From the NCBI RefSeq assembly GCF_020618415.1, contig NZ_CP085345.1, forward strand, positions 1,116,001 to 1,180,000: 64,000 bases of DNA. Reading direction: 5' to 3'. Shown piece after piece: positions 52,120 through 62,023 of this stretch (position 1 is the stretch's first letter; each line of letters starts with the position of its first letter). This DNA is from Cupriavidus sp. MP-37. Lineage in GTDB: Bacteria > Pseudomonadota > Gammaproteobacteria > Burkholderiales > Burkholderiaceae. The notes under the pieces were generated by a model. The model was not told the origin of the DNA. It saw only the letters and a program-made list of their open reading frames with translations, and searched no databases. The position numbers and the translations under genes are program-made.

Positions 52120-53355
52120 ATGACATCTTTGCCGCCCGCCCCCCAAGCCGGCGGGTCTGCCGCACCGGGCGCAGACCTGCCGCTGTCGGGCATCACCGTG
52201 CTGGACCTGTCGATCGCGCGCGCCGGCCCCGCCGCCGTGCGCCTGCTGTCCGATTGGGGGGCCGACGTAATCCGCGTGGAGCCGCCGCCGCCGCAGGATC
52301 GCGGCTCGGTGACCGGGCGGCGGCGCGGTTCGGACGAGCAGAACCTGCACCGCAACAAGCGCAGCCTGTGCCTGGACCTTAAGACCCCGCAGGGTGCCGA
52401 GGTGCTGGCGCGCCTGGTGTCGCGCGCCGACGTGGTGGTCGAGAACTTCCGCTCGGTGGTCAAGGAGCGCCTCGGACTGAGCTACGAGCGGCTGAGCGCC
52501 ATCAATCCGCGCGTGATCCTGGCCAGCATCTCGGGATTCGGCCAGGACGGGCCGTACTGCGAGCGCCCGGGCCTCGACCAGATCGTGCAGGGCATGTCGG
52601 GACTGAGTTCGGTCACCGGCGAGCCTGGCCAGGGGCCGCTGCGCGTGGGCATCGCCATATCCGACACCACCGCCGGCATGTTCCTCGGCCAGGGCATCCT
52701 GCTGGCGCTGCTGCACCGCGCGCGTACCGGCCGCGGGCAATGGGTGCATACCTCGCTGATCGAAGGCATGCTCAACAAGCTGGATTTCCAGGCCACCCGC
52801 TACACCGTGGACGGCGAAGTGCCGACGCAGCAGGGCAATGCGCACCCGACGCTGGTGCCGATGGGCACCTACCGTTGCCGCGACGGCGTGGTCAATATCG
52901 CCGCCAGCACCGACCGCATGTGGGCCAACTTCTGCCGCACCGTCGAGGCCGGCTGGCTGCTGGACGATCCCGCCTTCCAGACCGCCGCCGGCCGCGCCGC
53001 AGAGCGCCATCGCCTGGACGCGGCCATCAACCGGTGCACCGCCGCCTTCACCGCCGCCGAACTGACCGCGCGCCTGAATGCGGCCGGCGTGCCCTGCGGT
53101 CCGGTGTTCGATATCGGCCAGGCCTTCGAGGACGCGCAGGTGCGCCACCTGCGCATGACCCGGACCGCCGAGCACCCCGTGCTGGGGCCGCTGGCGCTGC
53201 TGCGCTCGCCGATCAACCTGTCGGCCGCGCCGCACCCGGAACGATTCGCCCGCGCCGCGCCCGATCCCGGCGAACACACCGACGAGATCCTGCGCGCGCT
53301 GGGCTACGACGAAGCCGGCATCGCGGACTTGCGCGCAGCCAGCGTGGCGTCCTGA
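52120..53355 (+). CDS. CaiB/BaiF (class III) CoA-transferase
   Basis: 411 aa. Family marks are PLSGITVLDLSIARAGPAAV, WGADVIRVEPPPPQDRGSV, NLHRNKRSLCLDLKTPQGAE and AISDTTAGMFLGQGI, with Asp182 at the catalytic-Asp position. It begins 212 bp from the divergent quinone oxidoreductase and is followed 47 bp later by a TctC gene, a common pairing in which the acid captured by the binding protein is activated by the transferase. Confidence 0.9.
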   Translation: MTSLPPAPQAGGSAAPGADLPLSGITVLDLSIARAGPAAVRLLSDWGADVIRVEPPPPQDRGSVTGRRRGSDEQNLHRNKRSLCLDLKTPQGAEVLARLVSRADVVVENFRSVVKERLGLSYERLSAINPRVILASISGFGQDGPYCERPGLDQIVQGMSGLSSVTGEPGQGPLRVGIAISDTTAGMFLGQGILLALLHRARTGRGQWVHTSLIEGMLNKLDFQATRYTVDGEVPTQQGNAHPTLVPMGTYRCRDGVVNIAASTDRMWANFCRTVEAGWLLDDPAFQTAAGRAAERHRLDAAINRCTAAFTAAELTARLNAAGVPCGPVFDIGQAFEDAQVRHLRMTRTAEHPVLGPLALLRSPINLSAAPHPERFARAAPDPGEHTDEILRALGYDEAGIADLRAASVAS

Positions 53356-53402
53356 AACTCGCAAAAAACAACCGCGACAGCGAACACACCAAGGAGACAA
53401 CC

Positions 53403-54380
53403 ATGACCCATGCTCTCGGGCGCACCGCCATCGGCGCGGCCCTTGCCGCCCTGGCGGCGTTGCCCGCCACGGCCGGTGCGCAGGAATATCCGTCCCGGCC
53501 CATCCGCCTGCTGGTGGGCTACACGCCGGCGGGTGCGGCGGACTACGTCGCGCGCGTGTTCGGCGAAGCGCTCTCCAAAGAACTGGGCCAGACCGTGGTG
53601 GTGGACAACAAGCCCGGCGCGGGCAGCACGCTGGCCTCCGCCGCGCTGGCACAGGCCGCCCCGGACGGCTACACGCTGGGACTGGCCACGGCGACGCTGT
53701 ACGGCATCGACCAGCAGTTGTACAAGGCCCGCTACAAGGCGACGGACTTCACCCCGGTGACGCGGCTGACGGTGTCGCCGCTGATCCTGGCCGTCAACAA
53801 GAACCTGAACGTCAGCGACGTCAAGACGCTGGTGGCCAAGGCGCGGGCGCAGCAAGGCAAGTTCAACTACTCGTCGTCCGGCATCGGCGGCTCGCCGCAC
53901 ATCGCCGCACTGCAGTTCGAAAAGGCCACCGGGGCAAAAATGACCCACGTCCCCTACAAGGGCGGCGCCCCGGCACTGCAGGCGGTGGCCGCGGGCGAGG
54001 TGGAACTGTCGTTCGGCACGGCCTCGTCGGTGCTGCCGCTGGGCACGCAAGGCGTGGTGAAGATGATTGGCGTGACCACGCCCAAGCCTTCGGCGGTCGC
54101 GCCTGGCCTGCCCGCGCTGGCAGAGATGGGCCTGCCGGGCTTCGACTTTACCTTCTGGTTCGGCTTGTACGGGCCGGCCGGACTCCCCGACGGCATCCGC
54201 GACAAGCTCTTCGCCGCCGCGACCAAGGTGATGGCCGACCCGCAACTGCGCGCGAAGCTGGCCTCCAGCGGCAGTGAGGTCGCCACCTCGGCGTCGCCCG
54301 CGGCGTTTGCGCAGTGGGCCGCCGCAGACGGCAAATCGGCCGTGATGCGGATCGAGCAGGCGGGGGTCAGGGTGGAATAA
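53403..54380 (+). CDS. TctC-family (Bug) periplasmic solute-binding protein
   Basis: 325 aa with a signal peptide ending TAGA-QE (about residue 26). Mature motifs are PIRLLVGYTPAGAADYVARV, VVVDNKPGAGSTLASAALAQ, MTHVPYKGGAPALQAVAAGE and LPGFDFTFWFGLYGPAGLP. AAGGAG lies before the ATG. Co-directional with the CoA-transferase, so its ligand is probably that enzyme's acid substrate. The start was set by the signal peptide since the frame is open upstream into the transferase gene. Confidence 0.9.
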   Translation: MTHALGRTAIGAALAALAALPATAGAQEYPSRPIRLLVGYTPAGAADYVARVFGEALSKELGQTVVVDNKPGAGSTLASAALAQAAPDGYTLGLATATLYGIDQQLYKARYKATDFTPVTRLTVSPLILAVNKNLNVSDVKTLVAKARAQQGKFNYSSSGIGGSPHIAALQFEKATGAKMTHVPYKGGAPALQAVAAGEVELSFGTASSVLPLGTQGVVKMIGVTTPKPSAVAPGLPALAEMGLPGFDFTFWFGLYGPAGLPDGIRDKLFAAATKVMADPQLRAKLASSGSEVATSASPAAFAQWAAADGKSAVMRIEQAGVRVE

Positions 54381-54697
54381 GGCAGGACCGAGGTTGGTTT
54401 GTTGGTCGTGCTTGGCAGGCGTGGCTGTTTCGATCGGCTGCGCTGCGCGCGCTCCCAATCTCAGGTCTTGGGCTCGGGCACGGAGTGCGTCGCTGCGCTC
54501 GCACACGCTGTCGCGGGCGAGCCCAAAGGCATTTCCCTCCCCCCTTGTTTGCTCCCCTCTCCCGCTTGCGGGAGAGGGGCGGGGGTGAGGGCCGGCGCAA
54601 CCACGAAGTCAACCGCATCAATCCGCGCGCACCTGCATCGCCCCCCCGACTTCAGCGATGACCCTGGAATAACCCCGCCCGGTCGCCGCCGCGCCGC
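54381..54697. other. Gene-free spacer made largely of interspersed repeat
   Basis: 317 bp between convergent tctC and gntR. A 30-bp block (54403-54432) matches the complement of 11480-11509, and a 113-bp block (54499-54611) matches the complement of 29542-29654. No gene is supported. Confidence 0.65.
54403..54611 (+). repeat. Interspersed repeat, composite copy B
   Basis: It holds two repeat modules found elsewhere in the window: TGGTCGTGCTTGGC...GGCTGTTTCG (54403-54432; other copy 11480-11509, inverted, about 26 of 30 identical) and the 113-bp module 54499-54611 (other copy 29542-29654, inverted). The second module carries a perfect 12-bp stem, CCCCTCTCCCGC and GCGGGAGAGGGG, with a 2-nt loop at 54554-54579. 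Confidence 0.75.
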
Positions 54698-55384
54698 CTA
54701 GCGCCGGCCGCGCCGGCCGCCGGCCTCGTCGTCGGGCATGGCGGCGATCATGTCCGCATAGACATCGCCGCCGGTGGCGATATGCCGGACCATGGCGGCC
54801 GCGGCATCGTCTTCGTTGCCGCGCACGATCGCGTCCATCACCGCCTCATGCTCGGCCAGCGACGCCAGGATGCGGGCCGGCTTCTCGAAGCGCAGGTCGC
54901 GCATGCCGCGCATGCGCGCGCGCATGGTGCGGATCTGCCGCGACAGGATGTCATTGCAGCAGGCCGCGTAGATGACCTCATGGAAGGCGTCGTTGGCTTC
55001 GCGGTAGCGCTCGGAATCGGCGCGTTGCGCGGCCGCGCGGCACGCCTCGAACGCCTGCTGCAGCGCCGTGCGCTGTGCCGCGGAGATGCGCCGCGCCGCC
55101 AGCCGGGCCGCCAGCGCCTCGAGCTGGACCAGGATCTCGTTCATGGCGACGTATTCGCGCAGCGTGATCGATGAAACGATCGCGCCCTGGCGCGGCACCA
55201 GGTCGACCAGGCCGGCCGACTCCAGCTGGATCAGCGCCTCGCGCACCGGCGTGCGCGACACGCCGAAACGCGCCAGCAACTGCTGTTCTTCCAGTTGCGT
55301 GCCGCTGGGAAGTTTTCCGGAAAGAATCTCCTGCTCGATCGCGGCGCGGATGGTTTCGGACAGGCTCTTCTTTTCTTCGGACAT
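54698..55384 (-). CDS. GntR-family (FCD-type) transcriptional regulator
   Basis: 228 aa. N-terminal winged helix (IRAAIEQEILSGKLPSGTQL, then ARFGVSRTPVREALIQLESA) and a C-terminal all-helical FCD ligand domain (EALAARLAARRISAAQRTAL...; NDAFHEVIYAACCND). FCD domains bind carboxylates, often through a metal. It is convergent with the CoA-transferase-TctC operon and probably regulates it through the GTATAC sites. The start at MSEEKKSLSET is by family alignment; a GTG 57 bp upstream is open too. Confidence 0.9.
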   Translation of the reverse strand: MSEEKKSLSETIRAAIEQEILSGKLPSGTQLEEQQLLARFGVSRTPVREALIQLESAGLVDLVPRQGAIVSSITLREYVAMNEILVQLEALAARLAARRISAAQRTALQQAFEACRAAAQRADSERYREANDAFHEVIYAACCNDILSRQIRTMRARMRGMRDLRFEKPARILASLAEHEAVMDAIVRGNEDDAAAAMVRHIATGGDVYADMIAAMPDDEAGGRRGRR

Positions 55385-55461
55385 GGACTGCGGCACGCGG
55401 GGAACAGGGATGGGGGATTCTAACCTGCCCTGCGTATTCACAGGCTTGCGTTGTGTGCACA

Positions 55462-55491
55462 GGGCCGGTGCCTCCGCGTGGTCACCGGCCC
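55462..55491. terminator. Hairpin between gntR and katE
   Basis: A perfect 9-bp stem GGGCCGGTG / CACCGGCCC with a 12-nt loop, followed on the + strand by CCTTTTTCCCC. It is 17 bp past the katE stop but its T-run is on the + strand side, so for katE it is only a 3'-end hairpin. Confidence 0.5.
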
Positions 55492-55507
55492 CTTTTTCCC
55501 CTATCCC

Positions 55508-57640
55508 CTAGGCCAGCATCCGCACCTGCGGCTCGCGATCCCATTGCCGGGTCTTGGCGGCGGCGATGAACCGCGCGGGGTCGCTGGCCGGCACGATGCC
55601 GTTGTCCGGCTTCAGGTTGGCGTGCATGAGCAGTACCTCGCCGCCGGCATCGAACGCAATCGCCTTCAGGTGCGCATAGGCAAAGCAGACAAAGTCCAGC
55701 GCCGCGCTCTCCTGCGTCAGCATGGCGGCACCGTCGGCCGACAGCACCACGGCCACGGCATCGAACATCACCGACGGCGTCCCGGCCAACTGTCCGTCGG
55801 CCGGCAGCTTGGCGCCGTCGGCCAGCACCGCGCCGCCCACCTTGGGCGCGACGATCTTCACCGTGGCGCCGGCGGCCATGGCCGCCTGCCGGATCGCCTC
55901 GATCGTGGCGCCATCCGAGCCGTCGGCGACCAGGATGCCGATCTCGCGCCCCTGCAGCGTGTCTTTCATCTTGCCGATGATCTGCAGCGCCGGCGACGGC
56001 GGCAGGTCCTGCACCGGCGCGGCGGTGGGCAGCGGCTCGGGCACCTGGTCCAGCGCCAGGCCATCGGCCACGCGGCGGCCCAGGTCGGGGTCGATATTGA
56101 GCAGGTGGGCCACCATGCGCTCGCGCACATGGACGTGCTCGACCTTCGACAGCTCGAATACCAGCGCCGAGGCGATATGCGCCTGCTCGGCGCGGGTCTG
56201 GCTGCGGAAGAACAGGCGCGCCTGGCTGTAGTGGTCGGAGAAGGTCTCGGGGCGGATGCGGCCCTTGTCGCCCTGCTCGGGCACCTGCGCGTGGCGGAAG
56301 CCCAGGTCCGGCGCCTCGCGCGGGGAATCGTCGGACAGTGAGTTGGGCTCATAGGCGACGCGTCCCTTGGGCCGCTGCATCTGCATATGGCCGTCGCGCT
56401 GGTGGTTGGCAAACGGGCACTTGGGCGCGTTCACCGGAATCTGGTTGAAGTTGGGGCCGCCGAGGCGCAGCAGTTGCGTGTCGAGGTAAGAGAACAGCCG
56501 GCCCAGCAGCAAGGGATCGTTGGAGAAATCGATGCCGCGCACGATATTGGCGGGGCAGAACGCCACCTGCTCGGTCTCGGCAAAGAAGTTGTCGGGCCAG
56601 CGGTCCAGCACCATGCGGCCGATGATCTTCAGCGGCACGGTCTCTTCCGGGATGATCTTGGTGGCATCGAGATGGTCGAAGGGAAACTTCGCGGCATCGG
56701 CTTCGGTGAACAGCTGCACGCCCAGCTCCCATTCCGGGAAGTTGCCGGACTGGATTGCATTGAACATGTCGCGGCGATGGAAATCCGGATCCGCGCCGGC
56801 GATCTTGACAGCCTCGTCCCACACCGTGGACTGCAGCCCCAGCTTCGGGCGCCAGTGGAACTTGACGAAGGTGGACCGGCCCTGGTCGTCGAGCAGGCGG
56901 AAGCTGTGCACGCCGAAGCCTTCGATCATGCGCAGCGAGCGCGGGATGGTGCGGTCCGACATGATCCACATGATCATGTGCATCGACTCCGGCGTGAGCG
57001 AGATGAAGTCCCAGAAGGTGTCGTGCGCGGTGGCCGCCTGCGGGAACGCGCGGTCGGGTTCCATCTTGACCGCGTGGACCACGTCGGGGAACTTGATCGC
57101 GTCCTGGATGAAGAACACCGGGATGTTGTTGCCGACCAGGTCCCAGTTGCCTTCCTTGGTATAGAACTTGACCGCGAAGCCGCGCACGTCGCGCGGCGTG
57201 TCGATCGAACCCGCGCCGCCGGCCACGGTGGAAAAGCGCGCAAACACCGGTGTCTTGACGCCGACCTCGGTCAGGATGCTGGCGGTGGTGAATTGCGCCA
57301 GCGAATCGGTCAGCTCGAAATAGCCGTGCGCCGCGGTGCCGCGTGCATGGACGATCCGCTCGGGGATGCGCTCATGGTCGAAGTGTGTAATTTTTTCACG
57401 CAGGATGAAATCTTCCAGCAAGGTCGGGCCGCGCGGATTGGCCTTGAGCGAGTTCTGGTTGTCCGGGATGGGCGCGCCCTGGTTGGTGGTCAACGGGGGG
57501 TGCGTGCCGCCGGCAAGCTGGTGCAGCTCTCCGCCCGCGCCGCGCTGGGCATCGCCATAAGCGGCCGGAGCGCCCTGGGCAGTGGTGGCGGATGTGTTGT
57601 TTGACGTGGGCTTGACCTTGGCGTCAGGCGTGTCGGGCAT
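55508..57640 (-). CDS. katE: Large-subunit monofunctional catalase (HPII type)
   Basis: 710-aa heme catalase decomposing hydrogen peroxide. Catalytic regions are [20 protein letters not shown] (essential His), [20 protein letters not shown] (Asn) and [19 protein letters not shown] (heme-ligand Tyr). Beyond the catalase core, the C-terminal 150 residues form the flavodoxin/GATase-like domain of large-subunit catalases ([19 protein letters not shown]). AGGAG is 6 nt before the ATG. Likely stationary-phase or stress regulated by analogy. Confidence 0.95.
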   Translation of the reverse strand: MPDTPDAKVKPTSNNTSATTAQGAPAAYGDAQRGAGGELHQLAGGTHPPLTTNQGAPIPDNQNSLKANPRGPTLLEDFILREKITHFDHERIPERIVHARGTAAHGYFELTDSLAQFTTASILTEVGVKTPVFARFSTVAGGAGSIDTPRDVRGFAVKFYTKEGNWDLVGNNIPVFFIQDAIKFPDVVHAVKMEPDRAFPQAATAHDTFWDFISLTPESMHMIMWIMSDRTIPRSLRMIEGFGVHSFRLLDDQGRSTFVKFHWRPKLGLQSTVWDEAVKIAGADPDFHRRDMFNAIQSGNFPEWELGVQLFTEADAAKFPFDHLDATKIIPEETVPLKIIGRMVLDRWPDNFFAETEQVAFCPANIVRGIDFSNDPLLLGRLFSYLDTQLLRLGGPNFNQIPVNAPKCPFANHQRDGHMQMQRPKGRVAYEPNSLSDDSPREAPDLGFRHAQVPEQGDKGRIRPETFSDHYSQARLFFRSQTRAEQAHIASALVFELSKVEHVHVRERMVAHLLNIDPDLGRRVADGLALDQVPEPLPTAAPVQDLPPSPALQIIGKMKDTLQGREIGILVADGSDGATIEAIRQAAMAAGATVKIVAPKVGGAVLADGAKLPADGQLAGTPSVMFDAVAVVLSADGAAMLTQESAALDFVCFAYAHLKAIAFDAGGEVLLMHANLKPDNGIVPASDPARFIAAAKTRQWDREPQVRMLA

Positions 57641-57914
57641 AGCGGTCTCCTGGGTCGGGTTGAACGGTTGAACGGCTGCAACCCGGCAGTGCCTGCAATT
57701 GCCACGCCCACGGGCTGACACTTTTGGTTACAAAGGCAAAGTGCCGAAAGTGCGCGCTGTCAAACATCTGACACTTGATCCATCAACAATCGCCCGCTGT
57801 CGCGACAAGCCATGGCCCTCCGCGCAACCACCGGCCGGATCCGCCTGTCGGCGCAAGGGTGCATGGGCGCGGCCACCGTTCTCTCCCTCAACCAAAAGAA
57901 AAGGCCCTGCACCC

Positions 57915-58127
57915 ATGAGGCCCACCTTGCTGTCGCATTCCGCCCGGCCGTGGCTGGCCGCCGGCACCCTCACCCTGGCATTGATGCTTGCCGCCTGCGG
58001 CGGCGACGACTCGCCCGGCGCCGGCACCCTGCAGCCCAGCGCCGCCAACGGCAACGCGCCGGACGCAGCCGGCAAGCCCGGCCACACCGGCAAGCCCGGC
58101 CACTGCGCCACGCGCTGCGCCCCGTAA
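57915..58127 (+). CDS. Tiny lipoprotein upstream of phospholipase C
   Basis: 70 aa: basic N-terminus, hydrophobic stretch GTLTLALMLAACGG with lipobox LAAC (Cys about residue 28), then a short Gly/Pro/His-rich tail containing GKPGHTGKPGHC and a final Cys pair region (HCATRCAP). It is 46 bp before the phospholipase gene on the same strand. No family recognised; it may be a chaperone or anchor for the exported phospholipase, or simply a small envelope lipoprotein. Confidence 0.6.
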   Translation: MRPTLLSHSARPWLAAGTLTLALMLAACGGDDSPGAGTLQPSAANGNAPDAAGKPGHTGKPGHCATRCAP

Positions 58128-58173
58128 TGCGGGCCGCTTTCCGATCCAGCGACAGAACCACCCAATCCACGCC

Positions 58174-60378
58174 ATGACCTTCAATCCGTCCAAGCGACAG
58201 TTCCTCAAGACCAGCCTCGGCACCGGCGCCGCCGCCGCGGTGCTGGCCAGCTTTCCGCCCAGCATCCGCCGCGCGCTGGCGATCGAGGCCAACAACGCCA
58301 CCGGCACCATCCAGGACGTCAAGCACGTCGTGATGGTGATGCTGGAAAACCGCTCGTTCGACAACTACTTCGGCACCTTCAAGGGCGTGCGGGGCTACGG
58401 CGACCGCTTTGCGATCCCGCTGCCGAACGGCAAGAACGCGTTCTACCAGACCGATGCCAACGGCAATACGCTGACGCCCTACCACCTCGATGAAACCCAG
58501 GGCAACGCGCAGCGCGCCGGCGGCACGCCGCACACCTGGCCCGATGCGCAGGCCGCGTGGGACCACGGCCGCATGGACCGCTGGCCGGTGGCCAAGAAGG
58601 CGCTGTCGATGGGCTACTACGACAACGCCGAGATCCCGTTCCAGCGCGCGCTGGCCGAGGCCTTCACGCTGTGCGACGCGTACCACTGCGCGATGCACAC
58701 CGGCACCATCCCCAACCGCCTGTTCTACTGGACCGGCAGCAACGGTCCCACCGGCGACAACGTCGCGGTGATGATCAATGAATTCAACGCGGGTGCGGAC
58801 GTGGGCCCGTCCACCGAGGGCTGGACCTGGAAGACCTACGCCGACCGCCTGCAAGGCGCGGGCGTGAGCTGGAAGGTCTACCAGAACGTGCCGGACAACT
58901 ACGGCTGCAACCAGATGATGAGCTTCCGCCACTGGCGCGCCGAGATGGAAAAGATGCCGGAAGGGCGCAAGCTGTCCAACACCGCCGGCGCCGGCGTCAA
59001 CCCGCCCTACAATCCGGATATCGACGACCAGTACAGCGCGTTCGCCAAGGGCTTCTGCAACACCATGCCCGACGGCGGCTTCCTGCAGTCGCTGCGCGAC
59101 GACGTGCAGAACGGCCGGCTGCCCGAAGTGTCGTGGATCATCCCGCCGGCGGAGTTCAGCGAGCACCCCGGCCCGTCCAGCCCGGCCAAGGGTGGCTGGT
59201 ACGTGCAGGCCATCCTCGATGCGCTGACCGCATCGCCGGAGGTGTGGAGCAAGACCGTGCTGCTGATCAACTTCGACGAGAACGACGGCTTCTTCGACCA
59301 CAGCCCGCCGCCGACCGCGCCGTCGCGCAACCCGGACGGCACGCTGGCCGGCAAGTCGACCCTCGACGACGCGCAGATGGCCTACGAGTACTTCAACTTC
59401 CCGCCCGCCACGGCCAAACAGCCGCCGCAGGACGGCAAGCCGTTCGGGCCGGGGCCGCGCGTGCCGCTGTGGGTGGTGTCGCCGTGGAGCCGCGGCGGCT
59501 GGGTCAACTCCGAGGTGTTCGACCACACCTCGGTGCTGCGCTTCCTGGAAGCGCGCTTCGGCGTGATGGAGCCGCAGATCAGCGCCTACCGCCGTGCGGT
59601 GTGCGGCGACCTGACCAGCGCCTTCAACTTCGCCACGCCCAACACCGAGACCCTGCCCGTGCTGACGGGCCGCACCACGCGCGCCGACGCCACCAGCCTG
59701 ACCGCCTGGCAGCAGACGCAGCCGGCGATCCCGGTGCCGGCCACGCCCGCGCTGCCGGCGCAGGCCACCGGCTCGCGCCCGTCGCGCAAGCTGCCGTATG
59801 AGCTGCATACCAGTGCGCGCGTCGATGCCGCCGCCCGCACCGTGCGGCTGCTGTTCGCCAACGGCAGCGCGCACCAGGCGGGCGCGGTGTTCCATGTCTA
59901 CGACAAGCTGCACCTGGACCGCATTCCCCGCCGCTATGTGGTCGAGGCCGGCAAGGCGCTGGACGATGCGTGGGACGTCAATGCCGACGGCGGCAAGTAC
60001 GACCTGTGGGTGCTAGGGCCCAACGGCTACCACCGCGCCTTCACCGGCGATCTCAGCGAGACGGCCACCACGTCCGCCGAAATCCAGGTCTGCTACAACC
60101 CCTGCAAGAAGCCGACGATCCAGGTCAAGCTGCATAACGACAGCGATGCCGACGTGACCTTCACGGTCAAGGCACTGGCCTATCGCGACGACGGCCCTTG
60201 GACGCAGCGGGTCAAGCGCGGCAAGGTGGAAACGCTGGAATGGCCGGTGGCCGAAAGCGGCAACTGGTACGACTTCGTCGTCACCTGCGAGGCCAGCCCG
60301 GCGTTCACGCGCCGCTTTGCCGGGCGCATGGAGACCGGCGAGGATACCGTCAGCGATCCGGCGATGGGCGTGATCTGA
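58174..60378 (+). CDS. Phosphocholine-type phospholipase C (acid phosphatase superfamily), Tat-exported
   Basis: 734-aa enzyme that cleaves the phosphodiester of phosphatidylcholine or related lipids. The core signature HVVMVMLENRSFDNYFGTF is present, along with INFDENDGFFDHSPPPTAP (metal/active-site region) and two C-terminal DUF756 repeats. The leader SKRQFLKTSLGTGAAAAVLA fits a Tat signal, with Lys-Arg in place of the usual Arg-Arg pair. Start ATG at MTFNPSKRQF was chosen since it gives the leader; the frame is open upstream. It is related to the PlcH/PlcN family. Confidence 0.92.
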   Translation: MTFNPSKRQFLKTSLGTGAAAAVLASFPPSIRRALAIEANNATGTIQDVKHVVMVMLENRSFDNYFGTFKGVRGYGDRFAIPLPNGKNAFYQTDANGNTLTPYHLDETQGNAQRAGGTPHTWPDAQAAWDHGRMDRWPVAKKALSMGYYDNAEIPFQRALAEAFTLCDAYHCAMHTGTIPNRLFYWTGSNGPTGDNVAVMINEFNAGADVGPSTEGWTWKTYADRLQGAGVSWKVYQNVPDNYGCNQMMSFRHWRAEMEKMPEGRKLSNTAGAGVNPPYNPDIDDQYSAFAKGFCNTMPDGGFLQSLRDDVQNGRLPEVSWIIPPAEFSEHPGPSSPAKGGWYVQAILDALTASPEVWSKTVLLINFDENDGFFDHSPPPTAPSRNPDGTLAGKSTLDDAQMAYEYFNFPPATAKQPPQDGKPFGPGPRVPLWVVSPWSRGGWVNSEVFDHTSVLRFLEARFGVMEPQISAYRRAVCGDLTSAFNFATPNTETLPVLTGRTTRADATSLTAWQQTQPAIPVPATPALPAQATGSRPSRKLPYELHTSARVDAAARTVRLLFANGSAHQAGAVFHVYDKLHLDRIPRRYVVEAGKALDDAWDVNADGGKYDLWVLGPNGYHRAFTGDLSETATTSAEIQVCYNPCKKPTIQVKLHNDSDADVTFTVKALAYRDDGPWTQRVKRGKVETLEWPVAESGNWYDFVVTCEASPAFTRRFAGRMETGEDTVSDPAMGVI

Positions 60379-60431
60379 CGCTCCGACCGTAAGGGCCGCG
60401 GGCCGCCAGACGCACGACCCGCGCAAGGCCA

Positions 60432-60464
60432 GGGCTGTTTCGTCCGCAAGGAACGAAACAGCCC
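60432..60464. terminator. Hairpin terminator between convergent phospholipase C and tctA
   Basis: A perfect 12-bp stem GGGCTGTTTCGT / ACGAAACAGCCC with a 9-nt loop, about 50 bp from each stop codon. It is not followed by a long T tract, so it may act with Rho or simply as a bidirectional stabilising hairpin. Confidence 0.6.
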
Positions 60465-60510
60465 GTCGTTCTCGTTGATGCGAGACTGCCTTGCCCCCCG
60501 CTCCCCCTCG

Positions 60511-62013
60511 TTATTCCTCCTGGAACGCCTCTTCGCGCTTGGCCTTGATCGACGGCAACGCCACCACGGCCACCAGCGCCGCGGCAGCAACCAGCAGGCC
60601 CAGCGACAGCGGGCGCGTGGTAAAGACCGAGAAATCGCCGCGCGACAGCAGCAGCGTGCGGCGGAAGTTTTCTTCCATCATCGGCCCCAGCACGAAGCCC
60701 AGCAGCAGCGGCGCCGGCTCGCAGCGCAGCTTGTGGAAGACATAGCCGATCAGGCCGCAGCTGGCCGCGGCAAAGACGTCGAACACCGTGTTGTTGACCG
60801 AGTAGACGCCGATGCTGCAGAACACCAGGATCGCCGGGTACAGGAAGCGGTAAGGCACGGTCAGCAGCTTCACCCATACGCCGATCAGCGGCAGGTTCAG
60901 CACCACCAGCATCAGGTTGCCGATCCACATCGACGCGATCAGGCCCCAGAACAGCGCCGGATTGCTGCTCATCACCTGCGGGCCGGGCTGGATGTTGTGG
61001 ATGGTCATGGCCCCCACCATCAGCGCCATCACCGCATTGGGCGGAATGCCCAGCGTCAGCAGCGGGATGAATGAGGTCTGCGCCGCGGCGTTGTTGGCCG
61101 ATTCCGGACCGGCCACGCCTTCGATCGCGCCCTTGCCGAATTCTTCCGGGTATTTCGACGCCTTCTTCTCCAGCGAGTAAGCCGCGAACGAAGCCAGCGA
61201 GGCGCCGCCGCCCGGCAGGATGCCCAGCGACGAACCCAGTGCGGTGCCGCGCAGCACCGCCGGGATCATGCGCCTGAAATCTTCCCGCGTCGGGAACAAG
61301 TTGGTGACGCGGTCGGTGAAGGTCTCGCGATGCTCCTTCTGCTCCAGGTTGGCAATGATCTCGGCAAAGCCGAACAGACCCATCGCCAGCGCGGTAATGC
61401 TGATGCCGTCGGTCAGCTCCGGCACGTCGAACGAGAAGCGCGCGGCGCCGGAGTTCACATCGGTGCCGACCAGGCCCAGCAACAGCCCCAGCACGATCAT
61501 CGCCACGGCCTTGACCAGCGAACCGGAGGCCAGCACCACGGCGCCGATCAGGCCCAGCACCATCAGCGAGAAGTATTCGGCCGGGCCGAACTTGAACGCC
61601 AGCTCCGACAGCGGCGTGGCAAACGCGGCCAGGATCAGCGTGGCCACGCTGCCGGCGAAGAACGAGCCCAGGCCCGCGGTGGCCAGCGCCACGCCGGCCC
61701 GTCCGCGCCGCGCCATCTGGTAGCCGTCCAGCGTGGTCACCACCGCCGACGATTCACCCGGCAGGTTCACCAGGATCGCGGTGGTGGAGCCACCGTACTG
61801 CGCACCGTAGTAGATGCCGGCCAGCATGATCAGCGCGGCCACCGGCGGCAGCGTGTAGGTGATCGGCAGCAGCATGGCGATGGTGGCCAGCGGACCCAGG
61901 CCCGGCAGCACGCCGATCAGCGTGCCCAGCACGCAGCCCAGGAAGGCGTAGGCCAGGTTCTGCAGCGAAAGCGCGGTGGAAAACCCCAGCGCGAGATGAC
62001 TCAGCAACTCCAT
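60511..62013 (-). CDS. tctA: Tripartite tricarboxylate transporter large membrane subunit TctA
   Basis: 500-aa inner-membrane permease with about 11-12 TM helices. TctA signatures are LGTLIGVLPGLGPLATIAML, YYGAQYGGSTTAILVNLPGE and GVAGPESANNAAAQTSFIPL. It forms the cation-coupled transport unit with TctB. It lies 10 bp after tctB. No tctC gene is adjacent, so it could serve distant binding proteins, including those in this window. Confidence 0.94.
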   Translation of the reverse strand: MELLSHLALGFSTALSLQNLAYAFLGCVLGTLIGVLPGLGPLATIAMLLPITYTLPPVAALIMLAGIYYGAQYGGSTTAILVNLPGESSAVVTTLDGYQMARRGRAGVALATAGLGSFFAGSVATLILAAFATPLSELAFKFGPAEYFSLMVLGLIGAVVLASGSLVKAVAMIVLGLLLGLVGTDVNSGAARFSFDVPELTDGISITALAMGLFGFAEIIANLEQKEHRETFTDRVTNLFPTREDFRRMIPAVLRGTALGSSLGILPGGGASLASFAAYSLEKKASKYPEEFGKGAIEGVAGPESANNAAAQTSFIPLLTLGIPPNAVMALMVGAMTIHNIQPGPQVMSSNPALFWGLIASMWIGNLMLVVLNLPLIGVWVKLLTVPYRFLYPAILVFCSIGVYSVNNTVFDVFAAASCGLIGYVFHKLRCEPAPLLLGFVLGPMMEENFRRTLLLSRGDFSVFTTRPLSLGLLVAAAALVAVVALPSIKAKREEAFQEE

Positions 62014-62023
62014 CCGATATCCC

